Below are positions 35,311 to 50,300 of a stretch of 64,000 bases of DNA, in pieces. Positions within the stretch are counted from its first letter, which is position 1. Every line of letters begins with the position of its first letter. A model generated the notes under the pieces. It did not search any database and was not told the origin of the DNA. It saw nothing but the letters and a program-made list of their open reading frames with translations. The stretch is from Apostichopus japonicus. Its lineage: Eukaryota; Echinodermata; Holothuroidea; Aspidochirotida; Stichopodidae. The stretch is taken from NCBI RefSeq assembly GCF_037975245.1, contig NC_092576.1:7497501-7561500 (forward strand), given 5' to 3'. The position numbers and the translations under genes were made by a program.

Positions 35311-37040
35311 AAAGATCTGGAAGATCACCAGGCTGCAAAATGTGTAGGTTGACCAGTCTGTTACAAGTATATACTTTAATTTATTTATCATATTTTATAT
35401 TCCGAGTATCAGCAAAGGCAGTAGCAGGCAGCTGTGATTTACCATAGCCAGTAATACTGATAGGTCCAATTTAGGGCTAACGTTAGGCCTAGGCTAGTCT
35501 ACTCTAACTCTAACCATGGTCTTACTTTATTTATGTTCAGCATGAAGGTATTTACTCGGCCATTTACTCTAAATGTTATTAATATATCCGGAACACTTTT
35601 AAGGAATTTACTTACAATGCATATACTCCACCAAAGTTCCAAAAGCCAACTTCAAATGGGCAACGTTTACGGTAACCTGGGGCACTTTCCTTCGTAGACT
35701 ACATGGCTAGGCCCACATAAAGTAACGTTGAATGTAGGCTATTGGGATAGCAACGATACGATCCGATCGACTGCCCTGCCACCGAACACAGAAAAGAACT
35801 GCTTATATATGGGGGCGTTGTTTCGTTACGTGTAAATTTGCCAGTTAAAATAGAAACTCTTATTTTCTTAAATATCCCAAATTAATGGAAGAAAACATAC
35901 AAACACGAAGATTTCAGTGTAATTAGAGGAACCTGTAAGTTTCGGAACTATATATAGCGGCATTTGGTCAAAATCGAGGTGTAAAGTTGGGATCAACATA
36001 TATACCATGTTCGTAATTCTGTTATATACCCTTCGGAATTACCTCCACTTTTGAGGGGATATTTTACCCTTTAAATGAACGATTTTTTTTGTTCCTACGC
36101 CCTTGCATAAACTGCTATGAGGATGTGGGTTTCTCCCTTAAGATTAATTTCCGCTAAGCGATCAACTTCCGTCACCATAAAATATAAGTGAACTTCGACC
36201 GCCGAACACTGGTCGACGGATAACGACCCGCCACTGGCCCATCCGAAACCGTCGTAACGTGGGGAATTATGGCCGGATAGTCGGGCAGAGTGTGAGTGTT
36301 TAACACTATAGACGTAACTTACAACGCACATATACGTTTCTTTGTAGTCCCGCAAACACAGTGGGGACATAAAGGAAATCTTATGAAAAGATCTCCTACG
36401 GCATTTTATCTATTTATATAGGCGACATGTAGTTTATTCAGTGAAGTGTGCTTGGTGTTTGGCGCTGAGGCTACAAATGATCATCTGGTTATACAGGGAT
36501 TGTGCGCAAACGTATAAAATAACTTAGCGGTTCCCCTAATACACTACCACAGCACCATACTAACTTGAACTCTATAGCATATTACTGAACACACGCATGC
36601 GCATGACACGCAACGTCAACGAATTGAATAACCCGGATGTAGAAGTTCGCTGTTTAGTTCACACTGATTTACAGCAGTTTTCTACGAATTAATCATAGAC
36701 TAACTTGAAGTGTTTGACAAGTTATGTGTATAGAGCTGCTTTACAACTTATTATTATTATTATTATTTATTTTTTTGATCATTTTTACCATGATTTTCCA
36801 TTTCGTGTACATATAATCATGATACACTGCAGGCATGAGAATAATTGGGCCTTCATACTGACGAAAGGGAAATGAAATAGAGGTAAGGAAGACCATCCAT
36901 ATGCCCCTTAAACTCACAAATTGAAATGAGCTTAACGACGTTTCATCCTTCTGCCCTCCCCATACCCCCATGTGCTACCCTAAGCGACACACTTTCTTGT
37001 TACTCCTGTTCCCTTCCCATCGTCCGGCTTAGTGTATATA

Positions 37041-37287
37041 TACCGGTGCTGTGGCCGTGGAATAAAGGCGGTGGCATTTGAAGCAATGAGGCTTAGCAAT
37101 CGGGAGGGCCCGGGTTCAATACCCGCCAGGGTCATAGTAAGGTAGATTTTTCATCCAAGAGCACTCTACGGTTTACCCATCTGGAATGACTTTCTAAATT
37201 GAAAGGATTCACAAATTGAGTTAAAATGTTGAATTGGAAGCCACCCGACGTGTAAGTTGTAATCCACAAGCCCTGCTGCTGCAGCTG
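37041..37287 (+). mobile_element. tRNA-derived SINE with microsatellite tail
   Basis: A B-box-like GGTTCAATACC lies at 37113-37123 in a tRNA-like head (gaggcttagcaatcgggag before it). The body runs to ctgctgctgcagctg and is followed directly by the (ATT)n array. Different family from 18722. The A box is weaker. Confidence 0.65.
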
Positions 37288-37667
<380 letters not shown>

Positions 37668-37727
37668 ACCACATTGCTGCATTCTGCTGTCTATGGCCTA
37701 CTTACAACTCCTAACATAAACGTTACT

Positions 37728-38015
37728 GAACACGCCCACAATTTAGTCAGGGTTGCTTAATCCCAACCCATGCACACCATCTTTTCTTGTCATTTTTACT
37801 TATAAATTTGTACAATATACTAGTATGATATGCATTAACCTTGCTTTACCTTGCTTGCTTGCTTAAATTAAGCTGTCATACCTAAAAATAAACATTTCTG
37901 AACATGGCAAAATTTTAGTCAGGGTTGATCATTCCAACCCGTGCACACCATCTTTTCTTTTTTTACTTGTACATTGTACAATAGACTAGTAAGGTATTCA
38001 TGAACCATAGAAATT
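37728..38015. repeat. Two diverged direct repeats (~178-bp period)
   Basis: tttagtcagggttg, ccaaccc.tgcacaccatcttttctt and tgtacaat.actagta recur in order at about 37743 and 37915. Confidence 0.7.
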
Positions 38016-38171
38016 GAACTACTTTAATTTCTATGGCATGAACTCAAAATTAAGACACACATGTAACGTTACTTGGTGCAAACCCTTACTATTCTGGATC
38101 AATGCATCACACTTTCGTTGAATAAAAACACTGTACACATAATATCCAGACAGTACAGATCGCTGCTGCGG

Positions 38172-38187
38172 TATATGACGTCATATA
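38172..38187. promoter_or_regulatory. CRE palindrome upstream of dispanin 1
   Basis: A 16-bp perfect palindrome TATATGACGTCATATA with the full CREB/ATF site TGACGTCA (38176-38183), about 147 bp before the start codon. Position fits a proximal promoter; no TATA box is evident. Function is inferred. Confidence 0.45.
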
Positions 38188-38329
38188 GCTGAATTGTATA
38201 CACCAAATCCAATCGTCCATTGATCAGCCCTTAGCGAATACGTTACCACACAACTGCAGGGAACGAAATCGGATCGCCGAGAATAAATTCGAAATTCTAT
38301 ACATACTTGCGTATAACACATAAAGGAAA

Positions 38330-38348
38330 ATGTCGGATGAAAAATCAG
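38330..38348 (+). CDS. Dispanin 1 exon 1
   Basis: Encodes MSDEKS plus the first base of a Gly codon; donor TCAG|gtaatt. The adenine-rich context before the ATG (aaaggaaaa) is favourable. It is found only because its phase-1 end completes the frame of the next exon exactly. The intron that follows is 6.2 kb. Confidence 0.8.
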
Positions 38349-41300
38349 GTAATTAATATGTAAGAAGTTAGTAGGGTTTGGCTAAGCAGAACTCATTAAT
38401 ATCATGACCCGATGTCAGGTTAACAGTTAGGTGTGTATTATTGTCGTTAACCTAAGTTATGAACATGATATTGTGTGACTTCACAGTGTGACTACTGTGT
38501 ACAGTAAGGCCTTAGATACATGAAGTTATGTGCATTGTGTTGTACAGTACTCAGTAGGCCTACGTTAGCATTAACATACTGTAGTGTAATAAGGGGTGGC
38601 GAGTCAAGCCAAACCAAACTTGCAAGTCATAGATGTCCTTGCAATGTTCACAGACTGCATTGTACAGTGGAGTTGGCTGTAACTGAAACAGGTTGTTTAT
38701 TTAAGAAAAAAAGTTTGCGTCCAGTAAAAAAACCTTGCGTCCCGATCAAACATCAATTACCTTCATTGTATGAACTACTGTACATACTAATACTAGTCTA
38801 CTGTAGTGTAGTATCACTGCCTATACTTTGTGAATGTTATACAAAATATATAGGGCAGATGGCTCAGGGCCTTAGCTTCGCTGTTTGACCGCTTTTACTT
38901 CCCTACTCGCCAACTCTGTAGTAGCTCCGTGCTTTGACCTTGCAGCGATTCCAACAACCAACTCTTCAAAAATCCCAGTAACCTACAGTGTGCATATCTC
39001 TCTCTAAATTCCACAGTTTACTGTACTACTGCATACATGCCTGTTCAAGCTTCATTTTCAACTACACATGCGCAGATGCTTAAAACCTGATCCAACATTT
39101 ATCCTGGGCTCTTTGCAAGCAATCATCATTTTGAAAACTACAGTACGCCTATGTGAATAACTTTTTACGCAATGTTAATTAAAAAAATCAAAGTCAAATG
39201 TTATGAAGTACAGTAGTTTACACACAAATTTTGCACCAAATTAAAATTTACTGAAGCATTTGGTTAATTGGACCGTGAAAATATTTGCAACAGAAACTAC
39301 TGATGGTAAGATTGAACATTTTACATTAGCAACTCTGAATGCAGAGAGAAGAAACATACTGTGAGCTGAAATATCCTTTTCAGGATCAATCTCAACTCAT
39401 TAACATTTTCTGATCAAAACAATGATTCAAATATTACGCAATAGTCTCAGAAACAATTCAAGTGCATCTTCGTACCAGGAGTGATTGTTGTCAAAAGGTA
39501 TACGTACTGTATGTGACAAGGCCTAACGTTATGATATTGGAGTGCACACATATGATACAGTAGCCTATACCGCAAACTTCACTATCTCTACACAGGGGAA
39601 AGAAACGTTGCGAGTAATTCTTAAACATCATACTCGGTGTTCATTGACCACTACAGATGCAAGAATGTTTCCAGACAATTGATAAAGACTATTAGCCAAT
39701 CAAATCACGGGAATTTGGGAAAGCATCATTGTCTATTTTTAGCATGAAAATCTCTGTAATGGAGTGTTGTTAACCCTGTACCTTGGAGTTGATTCTTATG
39801 ATATTTATTTTCAAACAAATTTAATGATCTGTAGGAGTAGGAGAATTTTTGGTTCTTGTCAGAAGAAGTTGTAGTTTTTGAAAGAAATAATGAAAGATGT
39901 TCATTCAAAAATGTGTTTTGTTTTGTTTTCCATTGACATAGTAATGAGTGTGTACTTGGGGTTTGTTTATCCAAAAAACAATGTTTGCATCCGCTGGCCG
40001 CAAACAATTTGAAGATTTTGGGTCCCTGGCAAAAACATTGCATCCGGTTGCAGAATCCTGTGTTCGTGACAATGCTGATTTATAGAGAGACAAATGAACA
40101 ACTTAACAGGAAGGGGGTCTGTGTGCATCTGACTATATTTACAGTTACTCTCTTGAGGCTGTATGCTATGTCCCTATTACATAATAGAAGTGAGCACCTG
40201 GGGGGGGGGGGGAATGCACACCGACATGCCTCATTAAGATAATACTCTTATACCGGTGTTTACACGGGTCCAAAAATTGGGAACCGGGTATTTGAGAGCC
40301 GTTACTCGTAGGGTATTCGGGTACGCGAAAAAAAATTGTTTACCATTGTTTACATATACTAAATGAATAATATTCTCTACTGACAATGTTTTCATGTTCA
40401 AATGGGTGTAAGATAAGGTATAAAACCTTCCTGAATAATTTTGATTTGCTTTTGTTTCTTTCATCTAATTTGTTAATAATTTCATATAATTAACATCACT
40501 ACAAACATCGCACTGCCGCAGCTGCTTATGTTTGCTCTCCACATCTATTGGATCAGACCATATAATTTATATCAAATTTAGCTCTTAAACAGTTTTTTAC
40601 TACTACTATCTACTATGCAGGCCCAGGGTTTGCATTAGCCGCAGGATTGCAAGATTCCTGCATTTTGATTGCACATGGTATAAACGTTTAGAAAAAGCCA
40701 CTTGCGATAATTACTGTAGTTTTTAGTTATCCCGTCTATAATCCATTTGTAACATTTCGTAAATTTCCTTGTCAGTTGTTCCTTCTATTCATGAAATAAA
40801 CGAATGAAAAAATAATAATTGTGAGAAGTCTTTCCAATTCTTCCACATGGTAGCATAACACCACACTAAGTCAATGGGGAAATCTAGCCTAACCATCTGT
40901 TTATTCATTGAGATCGTGATGCAGAACAGATAGACCATGGAATACTTTCATTCTTACTGTTATCTTCGACCTCATGGTAGCCTAACACCACACTAAGTCA
41001 ATGGGAAAATCTAGCCTAACCATCGTTTTTGCCCTGGGCAAAAAAAATCACACTTTGTGTAGGATTCAGGTATTAAATTAGGTATCGCGTGCAAACACAG
41101 TCAGGGTTCTGCCGCTGCCGGTCGGCGCCGGTCGGACCCGACCAGCACGCTGAATTACCGACCACCACAATCTGCCTGAGTGACTTTTCCGACCGGCACT
41201 TATTTTCGATAGGAACTCCAAAAAACAGCTCCATAGCCGGAGGGTCGAACGTACAGAAACAATCTGTTTGAGACTAGGGGAAATCCAGTTCATAACTGTT

Positions 41301-44300
41301 CAAATTTCAAAATATCCAACACATCACAGTGTCATACTTAGTAAAAATTACCAGGGTTCCGCATTCCAGACCAATGACTGTTTTCCGTTTCCAACTCCCT
41401 ATCGTACTTTTGATAGTTTCATTTATATCTATTTTTATCGCGCGAGACACAGGCACTATCCAGCTATCTAGTACACATACGGCCGTTAACCTTCGTAGCG
41501 GGTGAATTTACATCATATTGCATTAGGCACGACCAGCGCACTCCGCCTCGTAGTGACTATACGTGACGGCTACACAAACTAGTCAGCCACGTGCACGGTG
41601 CATTGCTATTGCTTTTTAGTATACTTAATAGGCACCACCGGCTGGTCTGTACTCTGGTGCTCCAGATATTTGTCCTAACATTTTTCATTAATTATAAAAA
41701 ATTCCAGATATGATATCTCATTTCAAAGCTGTCTACATGTGGCTCAGAATACTCGGGAAGGGCCGTTTCCGGCCATCTGGGGGGTTTCCAAAACCCAAAA
41801 TTTTCTTGTACGCTCCGCGCCAACCGATGGTGGCGCTCCGCTTAGATAGTCCTGCCGGCACTCAATCCATCCTGGGCAGAACCCTGGTAACTTATACAAG
41901 TAGTGACGGGAATGCACTCAGGCATGCCTCATTATTCTACACAGTCTTATACAATTTTAGTCACAGCATTTATGCAGTCTTATACAATTAATGACCTTGA
42001 GCTACAGCATCACTGTGACTAACTGTACTGTATGCATGTACAGTAGGTGGTTTGAGTATGCGTTCGTGTGTACTGTGTACTTGGTAGTATTGTATTTCCA
42101 GCCTAGCATTAAGCTCTTTTGGTAATTCAATGCAAAGGTGGACATGACTACCCTATTTTTAAAATTTTAATATGTAAACAAATTCTGTATCCAAATAAAG
42201 CCTAAAGTGTGACAGTTATAAGATTAAATTTTTGTTTATAAAAACGTTGATGTTTACACACTTTTAAAATAAAATAATTGAAATGGATACAAACAGGCCT
42301 CGACAAATACGGTCGCCAACTCGCCACTGGCGAGTAGAATTTTGCGACTGGGGAGCAAAAAAATGCATTACTCTGGACATTTTGGCGAGTGGCTCATTAG
42401 GTCACTGCCTTTATACGATAGGCTTACTATTAACTTGTGAGCCAATCAACAAAGGCCTATTGCCTAATGTTACACATGTATAATAGTAGTATTATCAAGT
42501 GGACTGTTACAAGTAGGTCCTAAAGGAACAGCTCTGTTCACCAGCTCGAAACTAATTTGATACTATATCACTCGAGGTAAACGATGCACGATTGGTGTAA
42601 CCAAAATGGAACCTTAGATAAATGCTAAAGACAACTCAAACAGTGGTACTGTACCTTGTTGTGTGTACGATCGGTACAAACGAAAACAGTGAACATTGTC
42701 AGTAGGTTAACCACAATGGCGCTATACGGTCTATCTGACATGTCAATACTTGTAAAAAACATTGTATCCCAGTTTACAAGTCAGAAATATGAGGCATGCA
42801 GTAGTTTCGGCTTTTGTCCAAAAACTTTCAGCTCTGTTACCAAATTGTTGACCCTTATTATGGCCAGCAAGGAAAGACTAAACTTTAAATTCATGGGGGG
42901 TGTTGAAGAACTTGGGAGGATGGCTGATCATTTTAGTACTTTGCTGCTAAATGATTAGAACAACCCAGATGGCTTGTCGCTAGAAGAAAAAATGGAGGAA
43001 ATTCAAAGTGAATTGGCTCAATTCAAGACTCAAGTCAGTGGCAAAAATATTCCATTTGGTCCCCTATTCCAGCTTGTAATCCAGGAAGGCTGCAACTTCC
43101 CTCTGTTGTCTGAATTTTTTGATAGTTGATTTTGCCAACTGGTGAGTTCTGCAGCTTGTGAAAGGGGTTCTCAACTCAATATAATCAAAACTTCACACAG
43201 AACACTTCTCTTGCCCCAGACTCTAAGGGTTTAAATGCAAAGTTCTGGGAATGGCCCATCCATAACAAATTTCAACCCTATCACAGCATTTGACAACTTG
43301 TGGTAAGTTGCCAGCAATTTAACGTTTTGGCGAGTAGAATTTTAGCCTCAGTCGCCAGTTGGCGAGTAGTTTTTAAAAATTTGTTGAGGCCTGATAAGAA
43401 ATATGGGGAAGCTATATACTTACATTGTGACGTAAGGGACATTTCAGTGGCTTTTATTGTTTCTGATAATGACAAGAATGACAACTTTATGAATCATGTT
43501 GGCTTTTTGTTATTGCTACAGTATGTATGCCACACTTTATAATATGCAGACAAAAGCACTGAAATGGTCATTAATCACGGATTAATCATGGATTAAAGGT
43601 TTGTATCAAATTTAAAATGTTATTAGTGCATAAATGTTAGAAAATTTACATATTGAGCAGTGCATCATTCAAGAAATACTTGTATATATATTGAAAACCT
43701 TGTAAACATGACATCTCAAGTTAGGAAGCATGGATACTCTTCATACATATGCATGTGGATGCATTATATTAAGTAGAAGAAGTCAATTGTTTTTGGTTTA
43801 GGTCAAAGGTCAGGTTTGCAAGTGTAAACATTTAAATGAACGAAACTGAGTTTAAACGTACTAAAGAATTACTGTATCTTCTAATCATTTTAACGTTTGC
43901 AGACAAGCAATGCAACGTTGAAACACTGCAGCCTGTATTGCTATTATGAGCATCCTTTTACAAGTTTTACTGAATTTGCGTAAAACTGAAAGTTTTACCG
44001 AAAAGATTACTTGCTGTATGCGTACTAGTCTTGGCCAAGTCGTTTGTAAAACTCTTTTTCTCGCGTGAAAACTGTACATGCCTCAGAGTCTGTTTCTGCC
44101 GATCACGAATGTGCCTGCCCACTGTATTTTACATGCCAGAGGATCTGTCTGATACAAACCTCTTGGACATTTCTCCAAAGAGGGGCTTGAACTTACCCTG
44201 TTTAATATACAAATTGGAAATAAACTGTTTCGGTCGTATCCTACGCGTGTGTTTTTGCATTAAAAATCATGACAGTATAATTACCTACCCATTGCCATGT

Positions 44301-47300
44301 ACTGTTGTCTTTTAAAGGTAGTCCCTTCAGTATATGAGCTGTAACAAAAAGCCCCTGCCCTATTGTCCTTTTTTGGTTGTTTTATTATTTAAAATAAGTA
44401 GATTCCCCCCTCCACCCTAAACCTCAAAGACATGTTTATTTTAACATACATCTGCAGCTCCATGATCAGTATCTGTGTCATCTTCAGAGTGTATTTAAAC
44501 AACCACTTTTTTTGTTTCTAGGAAATCCTCCACATAACCCAGCTTATCCACCTCCTCAGCAGGGCAGTTACCCAATGCAACCAAACCAGCCAGGGGGAGG
44601 GGCACCACCTCCATACTACCAGCCTCCAGCTGGACAGCAGTATCCTCCTCCTGGACAGCAGTATCCTCCTCCTGGACAGCAGTATCCTCCTCCTGGACAG
44701 CAGTATCCTCCAGTCGCTGGACAGCAGTATCCTCCACAGGGAGGATATGTTGCAGCTCCACAACAACCTGGGCAGGTACTGTATAGGGTAGCATACTACT
44801 GTACATGTATGTAATTACCCCATTGACTACCACACTAAATCATAAAAAGGTACTGTATAGGATAGCATATATACTACACATAATTGTCCCATTGACTAAC
44901 ACACTAAATCATAAAAAGGTATTGTATAGGGTAGCATGCTACATATATTTACCCCATTGACTAACACAGTAAATCATAATAAGGTACTGTATAGGGTAGC
45001 ATACTACATATAATTATTCGATTGACTAACACTGTATAAGGTAGAATACTACATATAATTACCAGTTGACTAACACAGTAAATCATAAGAAGGTACTGTA
45101 TAGGGTAGCATACTACATATAATTATTCGATTGACTAACACTGTATAAGGTAGAATACTACATATAATTACCCGTTGACTAACACAGTAAATCATAATAA
45201 GGTACTGTATAGGGTAGCATACTACATATAATTATCCCATTGGCTAACACACTAAATCATAAAAAGGTACTGTATAGGGTGGCAAACTATATTAATTACC
45301 CCTTTGACTAACACAATAAACCATAATTTAGGTACTGTATAGGGCCGCATAGTACATATAATTACCCGATTGACTAACACAATAAATCATAAGAAGGTAC
45401 TGTACTGTATAGGGTAGCATACTACATATAGTTGCCCCATTGACTAACACACTAAATCATAAAAAAGTTACCGTATAGGGTGGGTAGCATACTCCATATA
45501 ATTGCCCCATTGACTAGTTTAACACACCAAATCATAAAAGTAATGTGGTCACTACAGTGAGTCTAGATAGAAGTGCTCACTAGTGCTAAATCCTACCCAG
45601 TGCTGGTTAGCCATTCAGTCTGGAAATAAAAATCAACAAATTGCAGTAACTTAGGGCCTATTACACCTTCTCAGCAGATGTATTCTTGTCGCCTCCCCTC
45701 CTCCCCCCCCCAACCCCATGATCAATGGTTGGTGCAATTTCCAAATTTAAGCTTATACCACTCTATACTGTACTTTCATATCAATGCTTTAAAGCACTCA
45801 TACTGACAGTATGAACAGTTCCTACCTTTATCTGATTCTAATTAATGGTTTTACCACTCTATACTGTCCTCTCATATTGTGCTTCAAAGCACTTGTAGTG
45901 ACAGTTTGATATGTACAGTACTGCTGAATACATACTATAAAATACAAAGGCTTTAAAGGACATGAAAGACCAGTTATAAGGGGGGAGGCCCAGGGGGAGG
46001 CCTAGGGGAGTAGGACCAGGGGGGGGGGAATTATCCCGACTCAGTGTAGTGCCGCAGGGCACAATATATACGAATATATTCAAAAAGCAAAGATTGAGTA
46101 TTAGCTTCCTCTCAAATTCCAACAATAACTGTCAATACAGTAGAACAAAGACATGTACATAACCATGTAAAGTACAATCCCTAATTAAAACAAATAATTA
46201 ATTAACACAGTGGCACTTCAGCTGTAGTTTATATACTTCAGTACAGTAGGTGACAAAAGGTTGTTCTCATTGAAAATGTTAAAGGATTACGTTACACAAG
46301 TGGTTGGCCGAACAGCATTTTATCTGGTCGTTGGGGGGGGGGGGGTGGGGGAATTTTCAAAGTGATACAGAATTACCAATATGTACACCTTAAGTACATC
46401 GGAGGAGAGACGTGTAGTCTTGGTGAAAAAAAAACACCAGTGTTGGGCCAGTGAAACTCCCCTTTGGGTGGATCATAGGCCTACAGTACCACTTACATGT
46501 AGGCCTACCCCTTCTTATATCTCAATATAAATCAGTATCTCCGCAAGTTATAGAGGGTGATACCCATTTATCACTTCACAGTACAGGTCTCTTTCGGGCT
46601 ATTTTTAGTAACAATGTAATCCCGAATTAGGATGTTACAAGTTATGTCTAGACATATCGAATTGGAAGAATCAAAAACAGAAGGAGAGAAAATTTGCTCA
46701 TCGCTGATGATCAGAGAACCCTCATTAAGACAGCAATTTAGATGGATATTCAGGTGGTTGGCAATGGGACTTTTGTATGAAGGGAAAACAATGCCCCCTC
46801 CCCCCCCCCAAAAAAAATGTAATTCCATTCTAGAGTACACATACAGGTAGTTGCACTTTAATTGTGATAATAATCCACACCAGTTTCAAGCCATACAGCA
46901 AGCTTGGAGTCACCCCCCCAAAATATACCCAGGTTTTGTAGAATACCTGTACATACATATTCATAAGAAAATTTCAAATGTGACTCTCATGGTCTCAACA
47001 TATCATCAATGTATGTCAGTGACTTGAGATGATGGGGGTGGGGGGGGGTGGGGGGTGGGGGGGGTGTGTGGACTGACTGCACAGGGGGATTGGGATACTG
47101 TACTTACTGCACAGTTTCATATCTTCACTTCACTTCATCAACTCCCCTGTCTCCTCGCAACGACTGCACTAGAGCAAGTTTACTCTGTAAGTATGTGAAT
47201 CAAGAGTTTAAGATATTGGGTGATGACCTTCCGAACCGTGTAAGGTCCTGTAAGTTATAGCCCAAAATGACCAGTGCTGTTGTTTTCTCGTCCGCTCATA

Positions 47301-50300
47301 GACTGTGATTGTCCGCCAGACGCAGATCCAGCCAAACGACTACCTGGGCTTCGCCATCTTTGTCACCATCTGCTGCTGTCTGCCTTTTGGCATCGTTGGA
47401 ATCATCAAAGCTACGGAGGTAAGACATAGACAGGAACAATTGTATGTGGTCATTTTCACAATCAGTGGTGTAACTTTTGTACACTCAGGGCCAAAATTTC
47501 AAACACCATATATATTAAAATTTTTACTAACATCACATGTTAAAGGGTTCAAATTTTTGTAACTTCAACTTTTCGGAGCTTAAACATATACGTTTATGGG
47601 TGTAATTTTTCGGTGACTGTATGACTCTAGGAAACTTTAAGCAAAAAGATATATTTTTAAGCAACCATATTTACACAGTCTTAAAACAGTACTCTGTTTC
47701 AAGTAAACTTTAAAATGCTTATCATTATATGTTACTTAAAAATGAAAAGGATTTGGCAGAAATTTTTTATTACTATTGCAGATATTTCCATGTTAACTGA
47801 AAATTTATTGGAAATCAAGGATTGTTTTTCTTAATTTTAACTTTAAACTATTTAATAAAAAGATAAGGCCAAGTCAAACACCCTAAATAATGTCTCCTCT
47901 CAGAGGGCTAATATCCAATCCAAGTTGCACAAAAATCCATGCAGTTTTGCAAAAGTTGGAATTTTCCCACTTACGCGTTTCGGAGGTGACGTTAACATTT
48001 TACATGTGTTTCGGAGGTGACAAAAATGTTTACAAGTTGTTGTAAAGGCTTTTTTGCTAATTAACAAAGAATTAAACACTTAAACTCAATGAATATTCAT
48101 AACATCTTTAATCAAACACTGATTTAAATAAAAAATATCTCTGCCAAGTAGCAGAGAATGTATGTCAACTACCTGTACAACTAGTGAAACAAGTGATGAA
48201 TACAGAACACAGAATACAATAGTTTTATGTTATAAAAAATAGGTAAATGTCAGGTAAAGCAAATAAGGGCATTTAAAAAGCAATTGAAAACATTGGGCTG
48301 AAGTCTCTTACTGTGGCACTCATATTGCAAATGATTATCTCACATACAACATATTGTATATACCTTCAGTCTCTTTTGTTTCGGAGGTGACGCTAAACGT
48401 TTACACAACCCAGAAGGCTTGATTCATGCTAAAACACATAGAACTTACCTTGGAAAGTATGAAAAACATTAGAAGGATATGTTGATAATATTTTAATGGC
48501 ATTCATGATACTAGTGCTGTGACTGCTTTTGCTGCCATTCATGATAACTTGGAGACAATACTGTATCCATTCAAAATCACTTGGTTAAATTCACAGTTTT
48601 GGCTAATTGCATATGAAATATTATACCACAAAGAAGTGATTAACATTGCGTAGCCATTAGCCATTCTGACTGCTAGTTACAGTACATGTTGGTTACACTT
48701 TTGGCAGTGAAACTGACTGTCACATTCCTGTAACCTTTTACAAATTTGAAGAGGACATTCAGTCAATTATTCTGGAAAAAACACTTCATTAACATGACCT
48801 AACCACATTCTATCAAAGTGTTAGTGAAAAGTTAGGTAAAGACTTGTCAAAAACTGCATAAATGATGGGCTAAAATCATTTAACAGCAGCTTGGCCTTGT
48901 TCACATTTAAGAATGCACCCGTACTTCAAGTCCTCAAGGGAAATTAATTCCCTTAGTGTGAACACTCCTTTACTCATACTTCAAGTCGGCATGCAGTCTT
49001 AAGAATTTATCCTACATTCTCAGTAAATGTGATGTGAATGGTCGGAGACTTAATGGTGACCCGAGATTTCCGATATATCAAGTTGCTATTGGGTGGGTAG
49101 TACGTACATGTATGTGTTTGTCAGAGCGTTGCCCATCTTAACAGAAACACTACCAAACCATGCTATTCGTGAACCCATTTCATTTTCTTTGAACCAATTT
49201 GACCAACACTGCAGAAAAGATGCGGTAACGGTTGTGAGACAAAAACAAACTAAATGACAGTCCACTTAAATCTACTGTTATAACCTTAAATTCATTGTAC
49301 GCCGTACTGACAGATTTTTGAAGAGGCCAAACTCTGTAATTTGATGGTTATTTCAAAACGGATGATTTTGGGTTCGGTTGCTATGGAAGTTAGTAAAAGG
49401 CTAAAACCGTTACGTCTGGCCTGGCCTATAATGAAGTTGCATTTACTAGCTTACTGTATACAGATACAGTAGACCTTAACATTAAATGCCTTTGATGTTA
49501 GATTAGCCTCAAATGCGACATCAAGCAGTAAAACACTGACTAGCAATATCGTTTGCTCATCCACTGAAGGGTTTGGAAGAAATTCAAATCTGGGTTAAAA
49601 TGTTATGGTAATGCCAGTATGGAGTTGTTTGAATACAGTTAACTGTTTATGTGCGATGGTGCCGTGCAGTGGTGTACGGAGTAGTATGTACTAGTACAGA
49701 ACATAAGACAATGGCAAAGCACAGGGGGGGGGGATGTAAACAGCTGATATGACCTTTATACGCCTGCGCAGTATATTAATCTCGCAAACAGACGAAACTT
49801 AGTCGTTCTGAAATGTGAATGCTTCTTGTTCTTAACTAGTTTATCCTCCTTGCGGACTTAATATCAATAATCGCCCAGGTTGCATTCTTAAATGTGAACA
49901 AGGCCTAAGAGACCATCTGGAGCAACAATCTAGAGTTAAATGAGTTTTCACTCTATAAAGGTTAGTTGTTTGTAATTGGTTGTTAAAGGCATTGAAGACT
50001 CTCCCCAAACCGTGTGCGGCCATCTGAAAAATGTAACTTTCTGTTCCTTGCAAGTGACGTTTTGTTCGTGTCGCTACAAAATGCAGACAGTAATGAAACG
50101 TGATACCTTGTTATCTTTAGCTGGACCTGAGATGTCCATCGCTGTATCGTTTGTACAATGTGCTGTGCTGTAGCTGTACTGACTATACACTAGTGTCTAT
50201 TAACGATGGTAGCAAGCTGTGTGTGTATTTTCTGGGATCAATGGTGGTGTCTAACACTTCTGTTACACCTCATCGAAACTAGGTCAGATTACCAGCATCA

